A stretch of 17,550 bases of DNA from contig JAPUJD010000091.1 of the NCBI GenBank assembly GCA_027296385.1, positions 1 through 17,550 of the forward strand, given 5' to 3'. Under the pieces are notes generated by a model. That model saw only the letters and a program-made list of their open reading frames with translations, had not been told where the DNA came from and did not search any database. The DNA comes from Acidobacteriota bacterium. Lineage in GTDB: Bacteria; Acidobacteriota; Thermoanaerobaculia; Multivoradales; JAHEKO01. How positions within the stretch are numbered: the first letter of the stretch is position 1; every line of letters begins with the position of its first letter. The translations under genes and the position numbers were made by a program. Below are positions 7,476 through 14,352 of the stretch, piece by piece.

Positions 7476-8177
7476 ATGATCGTCACCGAGACTGAGCGCG
7501 GCTGGCGCTGCATCACGCAGCCCGACCATGCCCACCTCAGCCACGACATCCTCGCCCTGTGGCGGGCCGACGGAGTGCCGGACCATCCGCGACGCCGGGA
7601 GCTGCTCTTCGCCGTACGCGAGCACGACAACGGCTGGCGGGAGGCCGACTCGGCGCCCAGGCTCGACGTCGAGCGGGGCTGCCCCCACGATTTCATCACC
7701 CACCCTCACGGCGATCGCCTCTCGATCTGGCGACGGGGCATCAGACGCTTCGCCGAAGAGAGACCCTACGTCGCGGCGTTGATCCTCGAACACGCCATCT
7801 ACCTGCATCGGGAGCGGCGAGGCGAGCCGGATTGGGACGACTTCCTGGCCGAATGCGACGCTCGCCGCCTCGAGCTCGGGAGCAAGCTCGACATCGACGC
7901 CCAAACGCTCGAGGCCGACTACCGCTGGCTCCACATCGCCGATCGCGTCTCTCTGGCCGCTTGCGCTGGCTGGGCCGCCCCCTTCGAGCGTGAGGGCGTG
8001 AGCGGCCGTTTCGACGGTGAGACGCTCCATCTCGACCCCTTCCCGCTCGCCGGTGCGACGGCTTTCACGATTCCGTGCCGTTACCTGCCAGGAGGCGAGT
8101 ACGGATCGGATGCCGAGCTCGCGACGGCTCTCGCGGTCTGCCGCTGGCGGTCCTGGCCTCTCCGAATCGCCCCCTAG
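7476..8177 (+). CDS. DUF3891 family protein
   Basis: A 233-residue soluble protein with the pattern of DUF3891: MIVTETERGWRCITQPDHAHL at the N-terminus, REHDNGW (48-54) and LILEHAIYLH in the middle. Several conserved His/Asp residues (H18, H20, H50, D51) suggest an HD-like, possibly metal-binding helical fold, but no catalytic activity has been assigned to the family that I know of. The ATG is fixed because an in-frame TGA lies immediately upstream. Gene order with the downstream alkyltransferase (23-nt gap) implies co-transcription. No signal peptide or membrane segment is seen. Confidence 0.82.
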   Translation: MIVTETERGWRCITQPDHAHLSHDILALWRADGVPDHPRRRELLFAVREHDNGWREADSAPRLDVERGCPHDFITHPHGDRLSIWRRGIRRFAEERPYVAALILEHAIYLHRERRGEPDWDDFLAECDARRLELGSKLDIDAQTLEADYRWLHIADRVSLAACAGWAAPFEREGVSGRFDGETLHLDPFPLAGATAFTIPCRYLPGGEYGSDAELATALAVCRWRSWPLRIAP

Positions 8178-8200
8178 GGCTCATGGTAGGGTCGGACTCG

Positions 8201-8743
8201 ATGCAAGAGCTACCGGCTCCCGAGACGACCGTCGCAGTCGAGCACCGGCGAGTCCTGATCCCTTCACCGATCGGCGTCCTCGGCTTGGAGTTCCTCGATG
8301 GAGTCGCTATCGGCCTCGAGATCGTTCCAGTAGGCGGCCGGCGCAGGCTCTATCGACCGTTCGGAAAGCTGAAATCCGCCGAACGCTCCGACCAGCTCGA
8401 CGAGACGATAGGTCGCCTGTCGGAGTACCTGACCGGCGCTCGCCGACAGTTGGACATCGAACACGATCTCAGCCGAACAGGAGCCGACGAGTTCACTCTG
8501 AGGGTCCTGCGGGAGACGGCGAGGATCCCCTACGGCCGCACGCGGACCTACCAGCAGGTCGCCACCGGCATCGGGCGCCCCGGAGCCTACCGGCAGGTTC
8601 TCTCAGCTCTCATCACCAACCCGATACCGATCATCGTGCCCTGCCACAGGGTGGTGCCCAACCGGGCGGGTATCGGCAGCTACGTCACGAACGTAGCCAA
8701 GAAGCAGTGGCTGCTCAAAATGGAACGGCGCCGGCTAGCCTGA
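8201..8743 (+). CDS. ogt: Methylated-DNA--protein-cysteine methyltransferase (Ogt/MGMT type)
   Basis: This 180-residue protein should remove alkyl groups from O6-alkylguanine by irreversible transfer to its own cysteine. The C-terminal domain has the winged-helix segment RIPYGRTRTYQQVATGIGRP, followed by NPIPIIVPCHRVVPN with the acceptor C148 in PCHR. The usual G-Y-G sequence after the active site reads GIGSYVTN, a mild deviation. The N-terminal domain (about 1-85) is the expected poorly conserved alpha/beta part. The open frame extends to 8075, overlapping the preceding gene, but homologues begin shortly before the segment RVLIPSPIGVLGLEF. I prefer the ATG at 8201 (AGGG 9 nt upstream) over the one at 8183. 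The 3' end overlaps the convergent PEGA gene by 9 nt. Activity is likely but the GYG change should be kept in mind. Confidence 0.88.
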   Translation: MQELPAPETTVAVEHRRVLIPSPIGVLGLEFLDGVAIGLEIVPVGGRRRLYRPFGKLKSAERSDQLDETIGRLSEYLTGARRQLDIEHDLSRTGADEFTLRVLRETARIPYGRTRTYQQVATGIGRPGAYRQVLSALITNPIPIIVPCHRVVPNRAGIGSYVTNVAKKQWLLKMERRRLA

Positions 8744-9817
8744 AACCCGCTCGACCGGCTTCAGCATCAGTACGAACTCGAGCTCTGCGCCCGGCTCGAC
8801 GATGAGCTTGCGCTCCACCGTCTCGAAACCTCTCCGCACAACCTCGAGGGTGTGCGTGCCCGGGCTCAGGATCAGGCCGGCGTGAAGGGCAGCCAACTCG
8901 TCGCCCGTGCCGAGCACGTTGCCGTCCAGGTAAACCACGGCGTTGCCGGGCTCGACTTCGAGATGCAACCGGCCGTGCAGGTCTGCGCCCCCGCCGCGCC
9001 AGCTGCGCCGAGCGACCTCGTCGCTGTCGTTCTCTTCCTGCTCCCCGGGCCGGAAGAGCATCTCCGGCTTGGTCGCTTCGCCCGGGAGCATCTCGATGTG
9101 CATGTCGAGGACGAGATTGGTGAGGATCTTCACCGTCCGAGTCTCGGTCTCGAAGCCGGGCTTGTAGAAGGAGATCTCGTAGACGCCTCGCTCGAGCCAG
9201 AGATGGCCCGGGAATCCGTCGTACTGGCGCGCCAGGCCAACGTACTGGCCATCGACGTAAATCTCCGTTTGCTTGGGCTTGACGTTGAGGTCGAGGGCAC
9301 CCATGCCGTAGCCCTGACGGCTCGAGTAGACAACGGGCGGGTAGTAGCCATAGCCCGAGCCGTAGCCGTAGCCCGGACCGTAGCCGTAGCCGAGATTCCA
9401 GCCCCAGTAGCCCCAGTAACCCGAGTAGAGGAACGAGTAGGACGGGTAGCCAAAGTAGGAGCGCCCGAAGTGGCCGTGGGAGGACCTACCATGCCCGCGC
9501 CGACTGTGTTCACGTGCCGCAGGCGTCCGGGTCCTGGCGGCTCCGCTGCCGCCGGAGCGAGAGCTCACCGCTCTTCGGCTCGACGAACCGCGATTCGACG
9601 AGCTCGGTGACCGCCGGACCACCGATCGGGAGCTCGCCTTCGAAGGAGCCGATTTGTTGGAAGCAGACGTGCTCCTACTGGAACCGGCTCCGCTTCGAGA
9701 AGCACCTGCGCGCCTCTGATCCGCCCAGGCGGCGTCCGCAGCGACCCAGGACAAGGCCACAACCAGGGCGAGGGCCCGGGTCAGATCCGTTCTCAGTCGA
9801 TTGCTCTTCAGGTTCAT
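8735..9817 (-). CDS. Secreted double-PEGA protein with low-complexity N-terminus
   Basis: A 360-residue protein. Residues 1-32 are a signal peptide (cut near AWA/DQ). Residues 33-118 are almost only Ser, Arg, Gly, Ala and Lys, strongly basic. Residues 120-172 are Gly/Tyr/Trp-rich (GYWGYWGWNLGYGYG and GYG repeats). Two PEGA domains follow: about 174-243 (EIYVDGQYVG, GVYEISFYKPGFE) and about 283-355 (VVYLDGNVLGTGD, GTHTLEVVRRGFE). PEGA domains are small beta folds typical of bacterial surface proteins. The basic and aromatic-glycine parts suggest binding to anionic surface polymers or self-association, which is inference. ATG at 9817 has a perfect AAGGAGG 6 nt upstream and a sigma-54-like promoter further up, so it is probably transcribed alone and strongly. 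Confidence 0.87.
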   Translation of the reverse strand: MNLKSNRLRTDLTRALALVVALSWVAADAAWADQRRAGASRSGAGSSRSTSASNKSAPSKASSRSVVRRSPSSSNRGSSSRRAVSSRSGGSGAARTRTPAAREHSRRGHGRSSHGHFGRSYFGYPSYSFLYSGYWGYWGWNLGYGYGPGYGYGSGYGYYPPVVYSSRQGYGMGALDLNVKPKQTEIYVDGQYVGLARQYDGFPGHLWLERGVYEISFYKPGFETETRTVKILTNLVLDMHIEMLPGEATKPEMLFRPGEQEENDSDEVARRSWRGGGADLHGRLHLEVEPGNAVVYLDGNVLGTGDELAALHAGLILSPGTHTLEVVRRGFETVERKLIVEPGAELEFVLMLKPVERVSG

Positions 9818-9855
9818 GATCGCCTCCTTCTCGAGTCCGCTACCCCTCTTGACGC

Positions 9856-9872
9856 TGCAAGGGCCGCGCCAA
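9856..9872 (-). promoter_or_regulatory. Sigma-54 (-24/-12) promoter of the PEGA gene
   Basis: Minus strand TTGGCGCGGCCCTTGCA against the consensus YTGGCACGNNNNTTGCW: only one specified base differs, and the invariant GG and GC are exactly 10 nt apart. The start point would be near 9846, giving a leader of about 29 nt before the ATG at 9817. Such promoters need RpoN and an enhancer-binding ATPase; neither gene is in the window. Confidence 0.72.
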
Positions 9873-9875
9873 GCC

Positions 9876-9907
9876 CCTGCGGGCCTGCGGCAGAACGCCT
9901 GCGGGCC
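9876..9907 (-). repeat. Paired 10-bp direct repeats upstream of the sigma-54 promoter
   Basis: GGCCCGCAGG (minus strand) occurs at 9898-9907 and 9876-9885, 22 bp apart, that is, two helical turns on the same face. A 7-bp inverted repeat (CTGCGGC 9885-9891 with GCCGCAG 9905-9911) overlaps them. Could be an operator or a hairpin after the dnaJ-like gene. They lie closer to the -24 box than enhancer sites usually do. Confidence 0.4.
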
Positions 9908-9982
9908 GCAGCCACCGTTGCCCGCCGCCTATTGTCCTCAACGGTAGGTAGGGTGTCCTCGCGACAGGTCGTGTCGGCATCC

Positions 9983-10933
9983 TCAATCCTCCAGCGGAAG
10001 CCCTCGGCGCGGGTCTTCCTGTCGCAGCTCGGAGAGCAGACGCCGATTGTCTCCCCGTGACGCGATCGGGGGCACGATCTCGACCTGGTAGTAGTGATCC
10101 CCCGGGGGACCATCGGCACGTGACACACCACGCCCCGCAAGGCGAAATCGCTGGCCACTGCGCGTGCCGGGGGGCACCTGGACCGTCACGGGACCGCCGA
10201 TCGTGGGAATCCGGATCGCCGCGCCCAGGGCCGCCTCTGCCACGGTGATCGGGATCTCGCTGTAGATGTTGCTCCCCTGCCGCGAGTAGTGCTCGTGCGG
10301 CCGCACCCGAATCGTCACCAAGAGATCACCCTGCCGGCTGTTGATGAGGTTGCCCTGACCCCGGACTCGAACCCGGCTGCCGTCCCCGACCCCGGGAGGA
10401 ATGCGCACGCGAACGCGCTCGAGATCGACTTCGAGGCCTCGGCCGGCGCACTCCGAACACCCCTCGTCGCCACCGCCGCAAGTGCGGCAGAGCGACTCGC
10501 GTTGCACGGACAGCGATACGACGACCCCCTCGATGGCCTCCGCAAACCCGAGGGCGACCTCTGAGGAGATGTCGACAGCCGTCTCGCCGGCCACCGGCTC
10601 AGCAGCAGCGGACGCCTCCTCCGGCAGCAGCTCGACGACTAGCTCCTCGAAGCTGAAAGCCAGCTCAGGTGTCGACAGCATGGCCCGGCGGCGGGCACGG
10701 ACGCTGCGCCGGGTGACCACCGTTACCCGGCGGCCGGCGTCCCACCGCTGGCGTTGCTCTGGATCGGAGAGTAGAGCATAGGCCTGCGCCGCCGCCTGGA
10801 AGTTCGCCTCGGCTGCGTGGTCATGGGCGCGCAGCGCCGGGTGCCAGCGGCGCGCGAGCTTCTGGTAGGCCCGGCGCACGGTCAGCGCGTTGGCATCGGC
10901 GGCAATTCCGAGCATACGGTAGGGATCCTGCAT
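9983..10933 (-). CDS. DnaJ-like protein with broken HPD motif and half zinc finger
   Basis: A 316-residue type-I-like J protein. The J domain spans about 1-68 (DPYRMLGI, RRAYQKLARRWHPALRA, AYALLSDPEQRQRWD), but the HPD motif that triggers DnaK ATP hydrolysis reads HPA (31-33). The usual four CxxCxGxG repeats are reduced to one pair, CRTC (149-152) and CSEC (159-162), enough for a single zinc. The C-terminal substrate-binding domains are well kept (VRVRIPPGVGDGSRVRVRGQG, QGDLLVTIRVRPH, GGPVTVQVPPGTRSGQRFRLAGRG). I use ATG 10933 (AGG 5 nt upstream) over the GTG at 10945. The start is 18 nt after the sugar-kinase stop, so it is the last gene of the M23-kinase-DnaJ operon. It may be a holdase or client-specific scaffold rather than a DnaK co-chaperone; the cell presumably has a canonical DnaJ elsewhere. 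Confidence 0.88.
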   Translation of the reverse strand: MQDPYRMLGIAADANALTVRRAYQKLARRWHPALRAHDHAAEANFQAAAQAYALLSDPEQRQRWDAGRRVTVVTRRSVRARRRAMLSTPELAFSFEELVVELLPEEASAAAEPVAGETAVDISSEVALGFAEAIEGVVVSLSVQRESLCRTCGGGDEGCSECAGRGLEVDLERVRVRIPPGVGDGSRVRVRGQGNLINSRQGDLLVTIRVRPHEHYSRQGSNIYSEIPITVAEAALGAAIRIPTIGGPVTVQVPPGTRSGQRFRLAGRGVSRADGPPGDHYYQVEIVPPIASRGDNRRLLSELRQEDPRRGLPLED

Positions 10934-10951
10934 TGTCCTGCCCACGAACTG

Positions 10952-11935
10952 CTAGTTTATGGCCAACCCGCCCCGAGCTGGGCGGGCGGCTAGGAGCAGC
11001 GCCCCGCCGGCGGCGAGAGCCTCGACCACTGCCGGCCGACGCGCCGGGGGCGCAAGGATCGCAACGCAGCCGCCTCCGCCGGCGCCGGTGGCCTTGCCGC
11101 CCCACGCCCCGGCCGCATCTGCGGCCGTCAACAGGTCTTCGATCTCCGGGGTGGAGACCCCCTTTGCAAGGCGTCTGCGGTAGGACCACTCGACGCCCAT
11201 CTGGCGCCCCACCTCTGGCAAGTCATCGGACTCCAGGGCTGCCAGCAAGGCTCTTGCAGCGGCGCAGATACCGTCGAACAGCGCGACACTCTCCGCCTCG
11301 CCATCCAGGCGCCGGCGGACGACCTGCCAGTTGCTGCCCGCCGAAAAATGACTCCGCCCGGTGTAGGCCACGATGAGGGCATCACCCAGGACCTCGAGGT
11401 CGATGTCTAGCTGGCGCACAACCTCCCCACCAGGTCGGTGGCGGATCTCGAGCGCCCCGCCCAGCAAGGCCGGGTAGTGATCCTGACGCCCCGTGGGCAG
11501 ACCCATCAGCCTGGCCTCGAGATCGCGGGCCAGAGCCGAGGCTTGCTGCGGCGTCGAGCGCGGTCGAGCGGTCAATTTCTCGACGGCCGCCATCAAGGCG
11601 ACCGCCAAGGCCGAGCTCGCGCCGAGGCCACCCCCACGCGGTGACCCACTCTCTATGCGCACCGCGACCGGCGGGGCGTCGAGCTGGCGCAAGATCTCAC
11701 CGACGAGATCCGTTGCCGGGTGAGCGGCCAGCTCGGCGGCGCTCGCCGCGCGCACGGTCTTTCCCCCCTGCACGACGCTAAAGCCCGAGCTCGACGACTC
11801 CACCTCGACCTGGACTGGGATGTCGATAGCGACGTTGACCGTGCGGGCTCCGCGGTGGAGAACTCCCAGGGGCCAGATGTCGAGCGTGCCGCCGGCGAGA
11901 TCGACGCGGCACCAACCGCGAGCTCTAACCAGCAT
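10952..11935 (-). CDS. GHMP-family sugar kinase (HddA-like)
   Basis: A 327-residue GHMP kinase. Visible motifs: N-terminal RVDLAGGTLDIWPL, the ATP-binding PRGGGLGASSALAVAL (99-114), TGRQDHYPALLGG (148-160) with likely catalytic D152, and the C-terminal GKATGAGGGGCVAIL. The GGTLD and QDHY..LLGG features resemble D-glycero-alpha-D-manno-heptose-7-phosphate kinase (HddA) and its predicted-kinase relatives rather than galactokinase, homoserine or mevalonate kinases. The substrate cannot be fixed from sequence, and no gmhA/gmhB/hddC is adjacent. ATG at 11935 has GGGGTGAGAA directly upstream. It lies 26 nt after the M23 peptidase and 18 nt before the dnaJ-like gene, so all three are probably one transcript. 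Confidence 0.85.
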   Translation of the reverse strand: MLVRARGWCRVDLAGGTLDIWPLGVLHRGARTVNVAIDIPVQVEVESSSSGFSVVQGGKTVRAASAAELAAHPATDLVGEILRQLDAPPVAVRIESGSPRGGGLGASSALAVALMAAVEKLTARPRSTPQQASALARDLEARLMGLPTGRQDHYPALLGGALEIRHRPGGEVVRQLDIDLEVLGDALIVAYTGRSHFSAGSNWQVVRRRLDGEAESVALFDGICAAARALLAALESDDLPEVGRQMGVEWSYRRRLAKGVSTPEIEDLLTAADAAGAWGGKATGAGGGGCVAILAPPARRPAVVEALAAGGALLLAARPARGGLAIN

Positions 11936-11961
11936 TTCTCACCCCGCTTCGAGCGCAACGG

Positions 11962-13350
11962 TTAGCCGCCACCCGACTCGCTCGCCGTCGCCGCAGCGAC
12001 GGAGAACTCGCCCCCGGCACCGTCGGCCGGCCGATCCAAACGCTCGCCCTCCCACAGCGCGCGCCGCAGGCGATCACGCTCGGCGAGGAACTCGAGCATG
12101 TCGTCCCGCGGCACAGGGTCTGCCGGGACGCTCTTGATGGACAGGGGATTGATCCAGCTGCCGTTGCGCTGCACGCGGTAGTCCAGGTGCGACGCCGTGG
12201 CCAGCCCGCTGCTGCCCACGTAGCCGATCACCTCGCCCTGGCGCACCCTGCGGCCCGCACGCATGGACTCGGCGAATCTCGACAGGTGGAGGTAGGAAGT
12301 GACATATCCGTTCGGATGGCGGACCTTCACCGTCCTCCCGCCACCACCATCCCAACCCGCCGAGTTGACCACCCCGTTCGCCGTCACCCGGACGCTCGTA
12401 CCCGCGGGAGCCCCGTAGTCGACCCCGTAGTGCGGCTGGTAGCGCTTGAGCACGGGATGGAAGCGGCGCCGACTGAAGCGGGACGTGATGCGCGAGTACT
12501 TCATCGGTGAGCGCAGGAACAGCTTGCGCAAAGGCCGACCCTCGGCGTCGTAGTAGCCTTGCCTGTCGCCTACGTCGTGGCGATAGGCTTCCAACCGTTG
12601 CCCCCGGTTCTCGTAGGACAATGCGATCACCTCGCCGAGCGCGTGGTAGACACCATCGAGATAGATCGTCTCGTAGAGGACGTCGAACTCGTCGCCGATG
12701 CGCAGGTCACGGGTGAAGTCGAGGTCCCACTGCAGGACATCGGCCATCAAGTAGGCCACGGCCGCCTCGCCTCCGGCGACGCGGATCGCCTGCTCGAGCG
12801 TGTCGTCCAGGCGGCCACTGAGCCGATTGACGAGGATACTCCGAGTGAAAGGCTCCCACCCGCCCTCCCAACCCTCTTGGCGCAGTCTGACCGCAGCCGT
12901 GCCCCTGCCGTCGAGCACGAGCTCGAAGGCGCGCAGGCCTGTCGCTGGGTCGTAGAACGTGGCGTATCGATCGCGGGGTCTAATGCGCCTCAGATTCACG
13001 TGCTTGGCCAATTCTTCGACCACTTGCTGCGCCTGCCCTGGCTCCAGCTCCAGCAGCGTCAGCACATCGCTCACCGTCTGACCGGGTTCGAACGGCAGCT
13101 CCAGCGCTACGACCTCGGCATCGGTTGCCACCCGGTCCGCCTCACGATCGAGCGTCGCCAGCAACGGATGGTAGGCCACGCTTCGAGCCAGCGGATAGGG
13201 CGAGGTCGTCGCCGCGTCGACGCGACTCGTCACCTCGATGAGCAACAGTGCCAACAGCCCCAGAGCCACCGGTAGAGCCCAGCGCAGGCGGCGCCAGCGC
13301 ACTGGGATGTGGACCGCCGCCTCCCGGTAGCTCCATCGACGCAACGTCAC
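11962..13350 (-). CDS. Membrane-anchored M23 (MepM-like) peptidoglycan endopeptidase
   Basis: A 462-residue protein with one N-terminal membrane helix (about 24-41), a long periplasmic region containing a LysM/opacity-like substrate-positioning part (about 78-260), and an M23 LytM domain (about 283-402). The Zn ligands H307 and D311 are in HYGVDYG, and H355 is in YLHL. The second motif reads SHLDYRV (H388-L-D390) where textbook M23 enzymes have HLH, so the third Zn ligand would be Asp instead of His. The surrounding features (GLATASHLDYRV, WINPL) are otherwise normal. The start is GTG at 13350 with GAGGA 8 nt upstream. By analogy it cuts peptide crosslinks during wall growth. It leads an operon with a sugar kinase and a DnaJ-like protein. 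Whether the Asp variant is active is uncertain; I believe this variant exists in other M23 groups but could not check. Confidence 0.9.
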   Translation of the reverse strand: MTLRRWSYREAAVHIPVRWRRLRWALPVALGLLALLLIEVTSRVDAATTSPYPLARSVAYHPLLATLDREADRVATDAEVVALELPFEPGQTVSDVLTLLELEPGQAQQVVEELAKHVNLRRIRPRDRYATFYDPATGLRAFELVLDGRGTAAVRLRQEGWEGGWEPFTRSILVNRLSGRLDDTLEQAIRVAGGEAAVAYLMADVLQWDLDFTRDLRIGDEFDVLYETIYLDGVYHALGEVIALSYENRGQRLEAYRHDVGDRQGYYDAEGRPLRKLFLRSPMKYSRITSRFSRRRFHPVLKRYQPHYGVDYGAPAGTSVRVTANGVVNSAGWDGGGGRTVKVRHPNGYVTSYLHLSRFAESMRAGRRVRQGEVIGYVGSSGLATASHLDYRVQRNGSWINPLSIKSVPADPVPRDDMLEFLAERDRLRRALWEGERLDRPADGAGGEFSVAAATASESGGG

Positions 13351-13479
13351 ATTCTGGTCCTCGAGCTCTTCTCGAGCTGTGTCCGAGTCCGCGATCCGGG
13401 CATCCTACCATGCCGCTCCCGGCCGAAGATCACGTCAACCTCTCACAAACAAGGAGAAATTCGCCCTCACCGCGCAGTC

Positions 13480-13580
13480 GCCAGAATGACCGTCGACCCG
13501 AGCATCGATGACACGACGCTCATTCACGGTTCGACCCACCGTCATTCGGGCGAAAGCCGAAATGACGATCGACCCGAGGA
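13480..13580. repeat. Intergenic imperfect hairpin with a diverged second half-copy
   Basis: The 252-nt spacer 13351-13602 has no gene. In it, 13540-13567 folds as CGTCATT, a small internal mismatch, GGC, a GAAA loop, GCC and AATGACG. The right arm plus flank (13556-13580) recurs at 13480-13504 with 20 of 25 bases the same, ending in TCGACCCGAG both times. The form (TCATTC..GCGAAAGC..GAATGA) resembles dispersed palindromic units found in many genomes. It lies past the 3' end of the thioredoxin-fold gene and might also act as its 3' end. No T-run follows on the minus strand. Confidence 0.5.
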
Positions 13581-13602
13581 CGCAGCGGGTGGAAGCGGCT
13601 CG

Positions 13603-14064
13603 CTAGCCCAGAATCTGCTCGACCACGGGATGCGGATCGGCCGGCAACCTCTCGCTGAACGAGGTCCGGCCATCTTTCAGGATGAGCAGCCAGGGAGCGC
13701 TGTTGACGCGGTACTTCTTCGACAACTCCCCAGCGCGATCGAGAAACACCTCTGCCTCGAGGTTCGGCTTGTCGCGCAGAAACTTCCGCACAGCGCTCTC
13801 GTCTTCCTGGAAATTGACCGTGATGACCCGCGCCCGGCGGCCCCAGCGCTCTACGAGCTTGTTGACCCGCTCGACGACGTCATGACCCCGTGGCGCCCAC
13901 GAGGCCCAGAAAACGATGATGTGAGTTCCCTGCGCGAGCTCACCCTCCGAGAGCCTGCCTCCCCCGAGGCCGGGCAGGCTGAGCTCCGGGCCCCGCGCCG
14001 CGGCCGGCACGACGAGAAGAAACGCTAGAACCGCGAGCAGGGTGCTGGCCGAGCGCTCTGTCAT
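13603..14064 (-). CDS. Secreted cysteine-free thioredoxin-fold protein
   Basis: A 153-residue protein with a signal peptide (MTERSASTLLAVLAFLLVVPAAA) and a TlpA/thioredoxin-like fold: HIIVFWASWAPRG (48-60), ARVITVNFQEDESAVRKFL, then YRVNSAPWLLIL with the cis-proline P124. Where family members carry WCxxC, this has W56-A-P-R-G60, and there is no cysteine anywhere in the chain, so it cannot do thiol-disulphide exchange. The open frame continues 63 codons upstream over the anti-sigma gene, but signal peptide and GAGGGG 4 nt before the ATG at 14064 fix the start. It lies 7 nt after the anti-sigma stop, third gene of the sigma operon. A role as periplasmic scaffold, chaperone or sensor is conceivable; none is shown by the sequence. 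Confidence 0.8.
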   Translation of the reverse strand: MTERSASTLLAVLAFLLVVPAAARGPELSLPGLGGGRLSEGELAQGTHIIVFWASWAPRGHDVVERVNKLVERWGRRARVITVNFQEDESAVRKFLRDKPNLEAEVFLDRAGELSKKYRVNSAPWLLILKDGRTSFSERLPADPHPVVEQILG

Positions 14065-14071
14065 CTTCCCC

Positions 14072-14302
14072 TCACGCCGCGCGGTGCGGCAAGGCATCGG
14101 CGATTCTCGCGCGGAGCGCCTGTGGAGCCCGGAGTCGAATGCAGCACTCTCTGAGGAGTCGGCGGATCGACTCGGTCTGGCGCAAGCGATGCTCGCAGTC
14201 TGGACAATCCTCCAGATGCTGTTCGAGCGCGTCCCAGGGTTCCTGGGAGCCAAAGGTCTGGAGACGTCCAGCCAGGGCGTTGTGGGCTTCTTGGCAGGTC
14301 AT
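14072..14302 (-). CDS. RsrA-like zinc anti-sigma factor
   Basis: A 76-residue zf-HC2/ZAS protein. The H29-x3-C33-x2-C36 core (QHLEDCPDCEHRL) plus C3 near the N-terminus can bind zinc, as in RsrA, where oxidation ejects the metal and frees the sigma factor. The following part, SIRRLLRECCIRLRAPQALRARI, parallels the RsrA helix with its CC pair and the P-x-x-LR-x-(K/R) tail. No membrane helix is present, so it acts in the cytoplasm. I choose ATG 14302 (MTCQEAH) over the TTG at 14341, because RsrA-type proteins begin just before the first cysteine and a SigR-type promoter ends close to the TTG. The sigma gene lies 171 nt upstream, an unusually long gap for this pair, and holds that promoter. Confidence 0.85.
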   Translation of the reverse strand: MTCQEAHNALAGRLQTFGSQEPWDALEQHLEDCPDCEHRLRQTESIRRLLRECCIRLRAPQALRARIADALPHRAA

Positions 14303-14352
14303 GATCGTTCTCGGGGCCGCGACGTGAAGCATACTCGGCAAGCACCTATTCT

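Noticed and set aside
6921..8030. Minus-strand ORF (369 aa) spanning the CsgG-like and DUF3891 genes
   Set aside because: Crosses two well-supported genes on both strands and a promoter region; no family motifs.
13402..13438. TTGACG and TAGGAT as a sigma-70 promoter for the M23 operon
   Set aside because: The boxes are 25 nt apart, too far for sigma-70; no better -35 for the TAGGAT.
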